Below are positions 18,482-27,184 of a DNA stretch of 64,000 nucleotides, one piece after another. The position numbers and the translations under genes are program-made. The stretch's first letter is position 1; the number at the start of each line of letters is the position of its first letter. Under the pieces are notes generated by a model that worked only from the letters and a program-made list of their open reading frames with translations, was not told the DNA's origin and ran no database searches. Where the stretch lies: assembly GCA_963784415.1 (NCBI GenBank), contig CAWARK010000017.1, positions 228,215 through 292,214 on the forward strand, written 5' to 3'. The stretch comes from UBA7672 sp963784415. Its GTDB lineage: Bacteria; Pseudomonadota; Alphaproteobacteria; Caulobacterales; Hyphomonadaceae.

Positions 18482-19978
18482 TCAGCCGGTATTCTTGCCC
18501 ATCATCATGCCGATGAAGGCGCCGAGCTTTGGCGGCTGGCCTGTTCGCAGGAGGCTGGCCTGGAAGAGGCGTCCGAGCAGCAACATCTCTATCGCGATGA
18601 AGGCGGCAAGCATGGCGCCGGTGCCCAGCACTTCGACGGGGTTCACGCCTGTGCCGAGGCGGGCGAGCATCGCGAAGGGCGTGTAGAGCGGTATCCAGGA
18701 CATGATGGTCGGGAAGATGCCGTTAGGTTGCTGCACCACCGAGAGCATCATGAAGATGGTCGGCAGCATGATGAGCATGATGACGGGCATCAGATAGGCC
18801 TGCGCGTCCTGCAGCGAATTCGAGAGGGCGCCGATCGCCAGATAGAGCATCGAGATGATGAGGTAGCCGGCGAGGAAATAAAACAGCATGGCGCCGAACA
18901 TCCAGGGCTCGATCGCGGAGAGCGATGGCTTGACGATGTCGGCCACCATGCCCTGCACAAAGAAGGCAGCGCCGACGGCCGCGCCGACCCAGACACCCAG
19001 GATGGTGAGACCGATGGCGCCGAGACCCAGCAGCTTGCCGTACATCAGGTCGGCGGGGCGGATGGTGGCGAGGATGGATTCGAGCAGCTTGTTGGAGCGT
19101 TCCTCGATCACGCCCTGCAGCATCATCGAGCCGGTGGTCATCACGGTGACGAGCAGCAGGTAGACCATGACGAGCGGAAGCGCGGAGCGGATGATCACCT
19201 GCTCGCGGCCGCCGCCCTGGGGCGGGGCGCTGAGATCGATGGGCGTCGCAATGTCCATGATGTTCGCGGCGGCTTCGGGCGTGAGGCCGCTTGCCTGCAG
19301 CGCCTGTGAACGCTGGATGCGGGTGATCTCGTTGCGGACGTTGTCGATCAGCCCGGCATTGGGCGTGCCGTTGGTCCACATGCGCACGGGCGTAGCGGCG
19401 CTGGGCGAGGCGGGAATATAGGCGACGAGGGCGAGCGGGCGCTTGCCATCGGGTGTGTCGATCTCATCCTGCAGTTCGTCGGCGAGCGCCCTGGCGATGG
19501 CGTCCGGGCCGTCAGCTGGATTGATGCCGGACGGCAGGGCTGCGCGAACATAGGTGGGCGGGTCGAGGTCGTAGACGGGCGCGTCTTTCGGCAGGCTCGG
19601 CTTCACGGCGGCCATGGCTGCGGGGACACCACCATCCGTAACGAACTGTTCGATCTGGGCGTCGGTGAACCAGCGGCCGCCCTTCGCCCAGACGGCGTTA
19701 GGGTCGACATGACCAAGATCCCAGCGTTGGGCGTAGGCGGAGAAGCCGCCGAGTTCGTTGCGCTGATAATTCAGGTTCAGGCGCCGGTCGATGGAAGACT
19801 CGAACTGGCCCGAGGCGTCGACGAGGACGTAGGCGGAATTGAGCTGGGGCCTGAAGAAACGTCCCGCAATCTGTGTGCCCGCGATCACGAGCGGCAGGAC
19901 GAGCAGCATTACCCAGAAGCCGCGCGTGGAGGCGATCTGCTTGTACTCGCGGATGGCGACGAGAAGGATGTTCTTCAC
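18482..19978 (-). CDS. ABC-2 type transporter permease (NatB-like)
   Basis: 498 residues from a GTG start whose codon overlaps the ATPase stop by four bases. One membrane helix at the N-terminus (about residues 20-40), a large extracytoplasmic domain (about 45-255), then five or six helices in the C-terminal half (for example GLGAIGLTILGVWVGAAVGA, MLFYFLAGYLIISMLYLAIG, LMPVIMLIMLPTIFMMLSVV). This is the NatB/ABC2_membrane_3 layout of an export system. Cytoplasmic motif QGVIEERSNKLLESIL is the typical coupling helix. The substrate is unknown. Confidence 0.88.
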   Translation of the reverse strand: MKNILLVAIREYKQIASTRGFWVMLLVLPLVIAGTQIAGRFFRPQLNSAYVLVDASGQFESSIDRRLNLNYQRNELGGFSAYAQRWDLGHVDPNAVWAKGGRWFTDAQIEQFVTDGGVPAAMAAVKPSLPKDAPVYDLDPPTYVRAALPSGINPADGPDAIARALADELQDEIDTPDGKRPLALVAYIPASPSAATPVRMWTNGTPNAGLIDNVRNEITRIQRSQALQASGLTPEAAANIMDIATPIDLSAPPQGGGREQVIIRSALPLVMVYLLLVTVMTTGSMMLQGVIEERSNKLLESILATIRPADLMYGKLLGLGAIGLTILGVWVGAAVGAAFFVQGMVADIVKPSLSAIEPWMFGAMLFYFLAGYLIISMLYLAIGALSNSLQDAQAYLMPVIMLIMLPTIFMMLSVVQQPNGIFPTIMSWIPLYTPFAMLARLGTGVNPVEVLGTGAMLAAFIAIEMLLLGRLFQASLLRTGQPPKLGAFIGMMMGKNTG

Positions 19979-20892
19979 GAGACGGTCTCCTGCTCGGGGC
20001 CGACAAGATGGATGAAGACGTCGTGCAGGCTGGGGCGGTGGCTTTCGAAACCGCGCAGCGCGAAGCCGCCGGTAGTGCAGGACTGCAGCAGCTCGCCAGG
20101 CGTCGCGCCGGGCTTGAGGGCAACGTCCCACGTGCTCCAGCCATCTTCCGCGCCGGAGCGTTTCGCCGAGATGACGCCGGGCAGGATGGAGGGATCGTTC
20201 TGCGTTGTCAGCGTGAGGCGACTGGGCAGGGTGGCGCGCGCCTGCTCCTGCGTGCCTTCGAACACTTTCCGCCCGCGCGCGAGCAGGACGATGCGGCTGG
20301 TGAGGCGTTCGGCGTGCTGCATGATGTGGGTCGAGAAGACGACGGTCGATCCGGCATTCGCCATTTCCAGAACGAGATCTTCCAGAACCTTCTGGTTCAC
20401 GGGGTCGAGGCCGGAGAAGGGTTCGTCGAGGATCAGCAGGCGTGGCTTGTTCACCATCGCTGCTGCGACCTGCACTTTCTGCGACATGCCCTTGGACAGT
20501 TTCTCGACCATCGACTTGGTCCACTCGCCGAGACCGAAGCGTTCGATCAAGCGCTCGGCTTCGCGTTTGGCGTCGGCGGCTTCCATGTCCTTGAGGCGGC
20601 CGAAATAGACGATGGTGTCGAGCACGGTCATGCGGCGATAGAGGCCGCGCTCTTCAGGAAGGAAGCCGATCTGTGACGCGTTCTCGCGGCCCGGCTTGCG
20701 ACCGAGGATTTCGATCGAGCCGGAGGAGGGGCGAATGATGTCGAGCGCCATGCGCAGGCTGGTCGTCTTGCCCGCGCCATTGCCGCCGAGAAAGCCGAAG
20801 ATGCCGCCTTCGGGTACGGCGAAGGTGAGATCGTTGACCGCGGTGAAGTCGCCGAAGCGCTTCACGACATTGTCGAGTCGGAGGATAGACAT
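19975..20892 (-). CDS. ABC transporter ATP-binding protein (NatA-like)
   Basis: 305 residues: Walker A GGNGAGKTTSLRM, signature LSKGMSQKVQ and Walker B LLILDEPFSGLDP, then an H-loop (STHIMQHAE). The C-terminal extension of about 90 residues is usual for NatA-type export ATPases. It is the upstream member of a two-gene operon with the permease. Together they form a probable efflux pump. Confidence 0.92.
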   Translation of the reverse strand: MSILRLDNVVKRFGDFTAVNDLTFAVPEGGIFGFLGGNGAGKTTSLRMALDIIRPSSGSIEILGRKPGRENASQIGFLPEERGLYRRMTVLDTIVYFGRLKDMEAADAKREAERLIERFGLGEWTKSMVEKLSKGMSQKVQVAAAMVNKPRLLILDEPFSGLDPVNQKVLEDLVLEMANAGSTVVFSTHIMQHAERLTSRIVLLARGRKVFEGTQEQARATLPSRLTLTTQNDPSILPGVISAKRSGAEDGWSTWDVALKPGATPGELLQSCTTGGFALRGFESHRPSLHDVFIHLVGPEQETVS

Positions 20893-20987
20893 GCGCGCCC
20901 CGTTATGTGGCCGCTGAAGCGGCTCTTGCTGCCCGTATCGGGTTGGGTTGTGGCAGGTGTCTCTGATGGGAGCAAGGTTGGCGAGCC

Positions 20988-21110
20988 CGCGCTCGTCCTT
21001 CGACGGACGGCCCTTCGGGCCTGCTCAGGATGAGCGCTCCGGGAGTGCTGCCCAAGTAGCGCTCATGGTGAGCAGCGACCGAAGTGAGAGTCCGTCGAAC
21101 CACGAGCGCG
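20988..21110. repeat. Intergenic palindromic element
   Basis: Outer arms at 20988-21008 and 21090-21110 are inverted repeats with only two mismatches in 21 bases. Between them lie smaller palindromes including GGCCCTTCGGGCC. The style, with CGTCCTTCGACGGAC and TCAGGATGAG segments, is that of dispersed palindromic units common in alphaproteobacterial intergenic DNA. It separates the NatA-like and MlaF-like genes. Confidence 0.75.
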
Positions 21111-21122
21111 TGCTTCCGGATA

Positions 21123-21890
21123 TCAGAGTGCCGGCTGGATCGGGCCCTCGGCGCGGCCGTGGACGAACTGTTCGACGTGGGCGTTGCCGGATTTGTCGAG
21201 GTCGCTGACGGGGCCGCGCCAGATGATCCGGCCTTCGTGGAGCATGGCGACTTCGTCGGCGATCTTGCGGACGGATGCCATGTCGTGGGTGATGGTGACG
21301 GCGGCGGCGCCGAGCGCTTTCACCTGTTCGACGATGAGGTTGTTGACGGCGTCGGCGGTGATCGGGTCGAGGCCGGTGGTGGGCTCATCGAAGAAGATGA
21401 GTTCGGGGTTGGCTATGATGGCGCGCGCGAGGGCGACGCGTTTCTGCATGCCGCCGGAGAGTTCGGCGGTGCGGAGGTCGGCGGCGGAGGCGGGAAGGCG
21501 GACCTTGGCGAGATTTTCGATCGCGCGCTTCTTCGCTTCGGCGCGGCTGACGCGATCGCGATAGAGCAGGGCGAAGGAAACGTTTTCCCAGACGGTGAGG
21601 CTGTCGAACAGCGCGCCGCCCTGGAACAGCATGCCGGTGCGGCGGCGGATGTTGTCGAGCGCCTTCCGGTTGGAGACAGGTTCGCCATCGAAGCGGACTT
21701 CGCCCTTGTCTGGCGTCATCAGGCCGAGCGCACATTTGATGGTGACGGATTTACCCGTGCCAGAGCCGCCGATGATGACGAGCGACTGGCCGGCGGCGAC
21801 GGTGATGTCGATGCCGCGCAGCACCTGCTTCGGTCCGAACGCCTTCTGCACGTTGCGCAGCTCGAGGATCGGCTTGGTCGAGAAATCCAT
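21123..21890 (-). CDS. mlaF: ABC transporter ATPase, MlaF-like
   Basis: 255 residues. Walker A GGSGTGKSVT, signature ELSGGMQKRVALAR, Walker B LIFFDEPTTGLDP and ITHDMASV are all present and characteristic of MlaF. It should power the MlaFEDB-type phospholipid transporter at the inner membrane that keeps outer membrane lipid asymmetry. The start at 21890 (MDFSTKPILEL) overlaps the mlaE stop by one base. No MlaD/MCE gene follows here, so the substrate-binding subunit must be elsewhere. Confidence 0.87.
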   Translation of the reverse strand: MDFSTKPILELRNVQKAFGPKQVLRGIDITVAAGQSLVIIGGSGTGKSVTIKCALGLMTPDKGEVRFDGEPVSNRKALDNIRRRTGMLFQGGALFDSLTVWENVSFALLYRDRVSRAEAKKRAIENLAKVRLPASAADLRTAELSGGMQKRVALARAIIANPELIFFDEPTTGLDPITADAVNNLIVEQVKALGAAAVTITHDMASVRKIADEVAMLHEGRIIWRGPVSDLDKSGNAHVEQFVHGRAEGPIQPAL

Positions 21891-22696
21891 CACAGGCCAA
21901 TCCTCACGAAGATCGAAGTGAGAATGTAGTTGCTGGCGAGGATCAGGACCGCTGCGCCGACGACGGCGAGGGTGGCGGCGCGACCGACGCCGCCGGCGCC
22001 GCCTTGCGAGCGGTCGCCCTGATAGCAGCCCATCAGCGAGATGATGCCGCCGAAGACCGCCGCCTTGATGAGGCCCGACCAGATGTCGTTGCCGGTGACG
22101 AAGCTCCACGTGTTGCGAAGGTAGAGAGCGCCGTTGAAGTTTAGCGCGCCGACGGCGACGAGCCAGCCGCCCAGCACGCCGATGATATCAGCGACGAGGA
22201 CGAGGATGGGCAGCGTCGCGATGCCGGCGATGACGCGGGGCGCGTAGAGATAGCGTTCCGGCTTGGCGGAGAGGGTCAGCAGCGCGTCGATCTGTTCGGT
22301 GACGCGCATGGCGCCGATCTCTGCGGCGATGCCGGCGCTGACGCGGCCCGCAAGCATCAGGCCGGCAAGGACAGGGCCGAGTTCACGCGTAATGCCGAGG
22401 ACGACGATGTTGGGGACGAACTGCTCGGCATTGAAGCGCGACCCGCCGGTATAGATGTTGAGGGCGAGGGCCGCGCCGATGAAGACAGCGGTGAGGCCGA
22501 CGACAGGCAGCGAGTAATAGCCGATCTTGATGCACTGGCGCAGGACCTCGCGCAGGTAGATCACCGGCGTGAGGCAGGCCAGCAGCACGCGGCCGGAGAA
22601 AGACGCGATGCGTCCGATCTCGCGGAAACCGCCGAGGACGGTTCGGCCGATGAGCTGGAAGGGGCGGAGGGGGAGGGGGAGGCGATGAGACGTCAT
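21890..22696 (-). CDS. mlaE: MlaE-like ABC permease
   Basis: 268 residues. The permease domain has four or five helices with the diagnostic stretch ELGPVLAGLMLAGRVSAGIAAE and MRVTEQIDAL of MlaE family proteins. An N-terminal amphipathic segment (QLIGRTVLGGFREIGRIASF) precedes the first helix, as usual. Its start overlaps the alr stop by four bases and its stop the mlaF start by one, so alr-mlaE-mlaF look translationally coupled. Confidence 0.9.
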   Translation of the reverse strand: MTSHRLPLPLRPFQLIGRTVLGGFREIGRIASFSGRVLLACLTPVIYLREVLRQCIKIGYYSLPVVGLTAVFIGAALALNIYTGGSRFNAEQFVPNIVVLGITRELGPVLAGLMLAGRVSAGIAAEIGAMRVTEQIDALLTLSAKPERYLYAPRVIAGIATLPILVLVADIIGVLGGWLVAVGALNFNGALYLRNTWSFVTGNDIWSGLIKAAVFGGIISLMGCYQGDRSQGGAGGVGRAATLAVVGAAVLILASNYILTSIFVRIGL

Positions 22697-23745
22697 TCGG
22701 CCCCCGAATAGCGCCGGTCGAGGCGGGCGCCCAGCCGGGTGAGAATTTCGTAGTCGATTGTGTTCATTGCGCCCGCCACGTCTGCCAAGTGCATGTTGGG
22801 GCCGAGAAGCTCGATTTCATCCCCCGGCGAAACGGAAAGTCCTGTGACATCAACGACGATCAGGTCCATCGAGACCCGGCCGACGATGGGGCGCTTCTGG
22901 CCCTGCACGAAAACGCTGCCCGAATTGGAGGCGCTGCGGAGATAGCCGTCAGCATAGCCGAGCCCGATTGTGGCGAGCTGGCAGTCCGCTTCCGCCGTCC
23001 ATGTGCACCCATACCCGACCGTTTCGCCCTTGCGGGCGTCGCGGACCTGCAGGACGGGGGCGGTGAGCGTGACGACGGTGTGGGGAGCGGAGCCCTCAGC
23101 CGGCGTCGGACCGCCGCCATAGAGGGCGATGCCGGGGCGGACCTCGTCGAAATGGTAGTCCTTGCCGAGATAGACGCCGCCGCTGGCCGAAAGGCTGGCG
23201 GGGACGCCGGGCCAGAGCGCGCGGGCCTCGGTGAAGCGGGCGAGCTGGGCGGCGTTCTGGTCGCTGGTCTCGTCGCCACAGGTGAGGTGGCTGATCAGGC
23301 GGCTCGGCTTTGGTAGCATGCGTGCGGCGGCGGCCCAATGCGCCTGCGAGACGCCGAGACGGTTCATGCCGGTATCAATGTGGAGCGCGGCGGGACGAGG
23401 CTGGACGTTCGACTCGATCCACAGGTCGATCTGTTCGAGATGGTTCAGGACCGGCTGAAGTGCATACATCTGGAAGAGATCCAGCGTGTCCGCCGCGACG
23501 CCGTGAAAGACCAGAATCTCCGGAGCAGGCCCGAGTTCACGACGCAGGGCCGCGCCCTCCTCAGCCCAGGCGACATAGAAGCGTGAGCAACCCGCTTTCG
23601 ACAGGGCCGCAGCGGCCTGCTTTGCGCCCAGGCCATAGGCATCGGCTTTTACGACGGCTGCGGCGTAGGCCGGATCAACGCGGCGCTGCATCATCCGCCA
23701 GTTGGCGACGAGCGCGTCGAGGTCGATGTGCAGCCTGGCTACCAT
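22693..23745 (-). CDS. alr: Alanine racemase
   Basis: 350 residues. It makes D-alanine for peptidoglycan. The PLP lysine is Lys33 (AVVKADAYGLGA). The partner tyrosine is in VGYGCTWTAE and the C-terminal beta-barrel contains GRVSMDLIVVDVTG. It lies 40 bases downstream of dnaB on the same strand, a common alphaproteobacterial order. Confidence 0.95.
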   Translation of the reverse strand: MVARLHIDLDALVANWRMMQRRVDPAYAAAVVKADAYGLGAKQAAAALSKAGCSRFYVAWAEEGAALRRELGPAPEILVFHGVAADTLDLFQMYALQPVLNHLEQIDLWIESNVQPRPAALHIDTGMNRLGVSQAHWAAAARMLPKPSRLISHLTCGDETSDQNAAQLARFTEARALWPGVPASLSASGGVYLGKDYHFDEVRPGIALYGGGPTPAEGSAPHTVVTLTAPVLQVRDARKGETVGYGCTWTAEADCQLATIGLGYADGYLRSASNSGSVFVQGQKRPIVGRVSMDLIVVDVTGLSVSPGDEIELLGPNMHLADVAGAMNTIDYEILTRLGARLDRRYSGAE

Positions 23746-23785
23746 GTCCCTTCGCTAGTGCGATTTTACGCACAGGTGAAGCGCT

Positions 23786-25346
23786 CTATTCCTCGCCATC
23801 CGGCAGGAAGCTCTTGGGAGCGGCGCCCGAGAATTGCGGTTTGCGATCGGACGAGAAGCCGCCGCCACCGGTGTTGCCGCCGCCGGTGTTGTCATACGAG
23901 CGCGCGAGGTCCGAGAACTTGACCCGGGCCGGGTTGAAGCCAACCTCCACCTTGCCGATCGGGCCGTGGCGCTGTTTCGACAGGATGATCTCGGCGACGT
24001 TGAACTTGGCGGCCATCTGGTCTTTCCACTCCTGGTGACGCGGATCGCCTTCGCCGGGCTCCAGACGTTCGAGGTAGTAGGCCTCGCGGTAGATGAACAT
24101 CACGACGTCTGCGTCCTGCTCGATGGAGCCCGATTCCCGCAGGTCGGACAGCTGGGGCCGCTTGTCTTCGCGCTGTTCGACGGCGCGCGACAACTGGGAC
24201 AGGGCGATGATCGGGATCGCGAGTTCCTTGGCGAGCGCTTTCAGCGTCTTGGTGATCTCGCTGACTTCCTGCACGCGGCCATCGCTCTTGCGGCCGCCCG
24301 ACATGGTGATCAGCTGGAGGTAGTCGATGATGAGCAGGTCAAGGCCGGTGGTGCGCTGCAGGCGGCGGGCGCGGGCGGCGAGCTGCGAGATCGAGATACC
24401 GCCGGTGTCGTCGATGAAGAGGGGGATGCCCTCCATCTGTTCGGCGGCGTCGCGAATGGCTTCGTAGTCCTTTGGCGTAAGCTCGCCACGGCGCATCTTG
24501 TCGGACGGAATGCCGGAGACGTCGGCCAGAATACGGCTGGCGAGCTGGTCGGACGACATCTCGAGCGAGAAGAAGCCGACGACTGCGCCTTCGTCTGTCT
24601 TCATCTGGCCGCTCGGCCCCGGCGAACGGCGGCAGTTCTTGGCGGCGTAGTAGGCGATGTTGGTGGCGAGCGCGGTCTTTCCCATCGAAGGACGCGCGGC
24701 GAGGATGATGAGGTCCGACTTGTGCAGGCCGCCAAGCTTGCGGTCGAGTTCGGAGAGGCCAGACGGCACGCCGGCGATCTTGCCGTCGCGCTTGTAGGCG
24801 GCGGTTGCGGTCTGGATCGAGGTGGTGAGGGCGGAGTTGAACGACTGGAAGCCTTGTGCGCCCGCACCGCGTTCGGCGAGCGAGAACAGTTTGCGCTCGG
24901 CGTCCTGGATCTGGATTTCGCCGGGCTCTTCGATATCGCCCTTGGTGGCCTTCGAAACCATTCCGGCGCCGATATCGATCAGCTCGCGGCGCAAGCGACA
25001 GGTCGTGGACGAGGCGGGCATAGTCGACGATCTCGGGGCCGAAGGCTGCGGAATCCAGCAGGTCGGCGAGATAGCGGGCGCCGCCGATTTCGGTGAGCTT
25101 GCCGTCGCGCTCGAAATGCTCGCGCAGGGTGACGCCGTCGGCGATGCGGCCGTTGGAGATCAGGCGGTCGAGAACCTCGAAAATCGCTGAGTTGGCAGGC
25201 GCGTAGAAGTCGCGCGGCTTCAGGATGTCGGAGACGCGCTGGTGCGCATTGTTGTCGAACAGGATTGCGCCGAGCACGGCCATTTCGGCCTGCGCGTTGT
25301 GCGGCTGGATCGTCTGCGGAGTTGGGAGTTCGTGGTCTTTCGCCAT
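23786..25346 (-). CDS. dnaB: Replicative DNA helicase DnaB (frameshifted)
   Basis: Hexameric helicase that unwinds the fork; essential. The N-terminal domain (HNAQAEMAVLGAILFDN) and the RecA-like motor (Walker A ARPSMGKTALATNI, FFSLEMSSDQLA, DYLQLITMSG, SQLSRAVEQREDKRP) are in different frames. Removing one surplus base near 24992 joins VHDLSL to RRELIDIGAG and restores 519 residues, a normal length. Start at 25346 (MAKDHELPTP). The C-terminal tail is Gly/Asn-rich (GGGNTGGGGF), which is unusual but plausible. As the gene is essential, the shift is almost certainly a sequence error. Confidence 0.95.
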
Positions 25347-25437
25347 GGGGCCCTCTGTAGGGCAAACGATCCTGCGAATCGCGACTTGATTCCAGATATC
25401 CTCAGCTTGGTTTTCGCTGTTGATGGCGACGCGAAAC

Positions 25438-26190
25438 CTACTTCCGGCCGAGCCAGGCTGCGACACCGCCGACAAGAACTCCAAGCAAGACAGCAACAAA
25501 GCCGTAGATCAGGCCGTGTTGGCGCGAGAGATCGAACAGGGTGGCGTCGAGGCCACTTCGCGCAAGCGTGAACGCCTGCCGGGATTCCCCGACCACCCGA
25601 CCATCCCGGAATGCAACGGCGCGTACCGTGTATTCCCCAGGCGGCGCGTTCTTCGGCAGATCGATGGTGGCGCGGCGCAGGCCACCTTCGAAATGGCGGA
25701 ACTGCGTATTGCCGAAAGTATAGAGACCCTGATCCATCTTGAGGTTGACGAACGCCGCGCGCCAGTCGGGCAGGTCTGGCGACATCAACTGGTTGAGGTT
25801 TGGCAGGGCGGTGGCCTGCGCGTTGAGGCCCGCCTCGATCATCGTGTCTTCGGACACGGTTGAAGCGACGACTGGCTCCGCGCCGAGGGCAAGCACCAGA
25901 GGGGCCGCGACGAAGTCGATTGTCTGCTCGCCGGATTTCGTGGCGCGGATCATTTTCTGCGGAGCCATAGGGCCAAAGAGTCCGACCGCGATGCCCGATG
26001 TTTCATTCTCCGGTTGGGGTATCGAGGCGAAGACGATGACGCGGCTGTCGGAATAGTTCACTTCGACGTCGATCCTGTCCTCGGAAATGCCAGCCGCCAT
26101 CAGTGGGCGATCCGCGCCTTCAAGGCGTTGGGCCGTCGCCGGGACAGCGCTGAGAGCGAGCATCGTTGCGAGGATGGCGAACCGTTTCAC
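25438..26190 (-). CDS. TIGR02186 family membrane-anchored protein
   Basis: 250 residues from a GTG start that overlaps the stop of the TSUP gene by four bases. A signal peptide (FAILATMLALSAVPATAQ) leads to a periplasmic beta-rich domain (motifs VEVNYSDSRVIVFASI and GLRRATIDLPKNAPPGEYTV), and the protein ends with one membrane helix (GLIYGFVAVLLGVLVGGVAA). This matches TIGR02186, which is nearly always found next to a TSUP permease, as here. It is likely an accessory subunit of that transporter; the function is inferred from context only. Confidence 0.85.
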   Translation of the reverse strand: MKRFAILATMLALSAVPATAQRLEGADRPLMAAGISEDRIDVEVNYSDSRVIVFASIPQPENETSGIAVGLFGPMAPQKMIRATKSGEQTIDFVAAPLVLALGAEPVVASTVSEDTMIEAGLNAQATALPNLNQLMSPDLPDWRAAFVNLKMDQGLYTFGNTQFRHFEGGLRRATIDLPKNAPPGEYTVRAVAFRDGRVVGESRQAFTLARSGLDATLFDLSRQHGLIYGFVAVLLGVLVGGVAAWLGRK

Positions 26191-27098
26191 CGCGGCTCCT
26201 CCAGCCGGTATTCGGGGTGCGGCTGAACGTAGAGTTCGTAGACGAGGCGGCCGGCGATGCCGAGCACGAGCAGGGCCAGGAGCAGGCGTAGTTGTGCGGC
26301 CTTGAGACGTCGCCCGGCCATTGCTCCGTAGCGCGCGCCAACGACGCCGCCGATCATCAGCATGGCAGCGAGGACAAGATCGACCGTGCCGTTGAAGGTC
26401 GCTTGCAGGAAAGTAACGTAGGCGGTGAGGAAGATGATCTGGAACAGGGATGTGCCGACCATGACCCGTGTGGGCACGCCCAGCAGGTAGACCATGGCCG
26501 GCGCGAGGATGAAGCCGCCGCCGACGCCGAGGATCGCCGCCAGCATGCCGACGAAGAAGCCGATGCCGATCGGCGGCAGGATGGAGATGTAGAGGCCCGA
26601 GCGCGGGAAACGCCGTTTCATCGGCAGGCCACGCATCCACGCGCGTAGCCGCGTACGCCGGCCGGGATCGCCGCCAGCCGACGAGCGCAGCGCCCGGATG
26701 CTCTCCCAGGCCATCAGTGCGCCGATCACGCCGAGGAAGACGATGTAGAGCACCGCAATGGTGGTATCGACCACGCCAAAACGCTTGAGAAGGCTGAATA
26801 CGCCGACACCGATGGTCGATCCGCCTAGCCCTCCCATAAGCATCAGCGAGCCAAGGCGCGTGTCGACCTGTCCTTCGCGCCAGTGTGCGGACACGCCGGC
26901 GATCGAGGTGGCGAGGATCTGGTTTGCCTGGGTGGAAACAGCCACGGCGGGCGGGATGCCGTAGAAGATGAGGAGCGGTGTCAGCAGGAAGCCGCCGCCA
27001 ACGCCGAACATGCCTGACAGGAAGCCCACCAACATCCCGATCACGATCAGGATCAGCGGATCAACCGCGACCTGAGCGATGGGGAGGTGAATCAGCAT
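26187..27098 (-). CDS. TSUP family (TauE/SafE) anion permease
   Basis: 303 residues, eight or so membrane helices. Two-fold repeated motif seen as GFLSGMFGVGGGFLLTPLL in the first half and GMLAAILGVGGGFILAPAM in the second, diagnostic of the TauE/SafE family that moves sulfite, sulfoacetate or similar anions. It is coupled with the TIGR02186 protein downstream. The substrate is not evident; no sulfur-oxidation genes are near. Confidence 0.9.
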   Translation of the reverse strand: MLIHLPIAQVAVDPLILIVIGMLVGFLSGMFGVGGGFLLTPLLIFYGIPPAVAVSTQANQILATSIAGVSAHWREGQVDTRLGSLMLMGGLGGSTIGVGVFSLLKRFGVVDTTIAVLYIVFLGVIGALMAWESIRALRSSAGGDPGRRTRLRAWMRGLPMKRRFPRSGLYISILPPIGIGFFVGMLAAILGVGGGFILAPAMVYLLGVPTRVMVGTSLFQIIFLTAYVTFLQATFNGTVDLVLAAMLMIGGVVGARYGAMAGRRLKAAQLRLLLALLVLGIAGRLVYELYVQPHPEYRLEEPR

Positions 27099-27184
27099 TT
27101 TCCATTACTAGGCGCGTCTCGTCCGCGCTGAAAGCGCCAGATTGAGCCTAAAACGCAATCGTTCGTGCGCGGACGGGAATAGCC

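Noticed and set aside
23786..25346. dnaB as a pseudogene
   Set aside because: Both halves are fully conserved, a single surplus base explains the break, and the gene is essential; sequence error is more likely.
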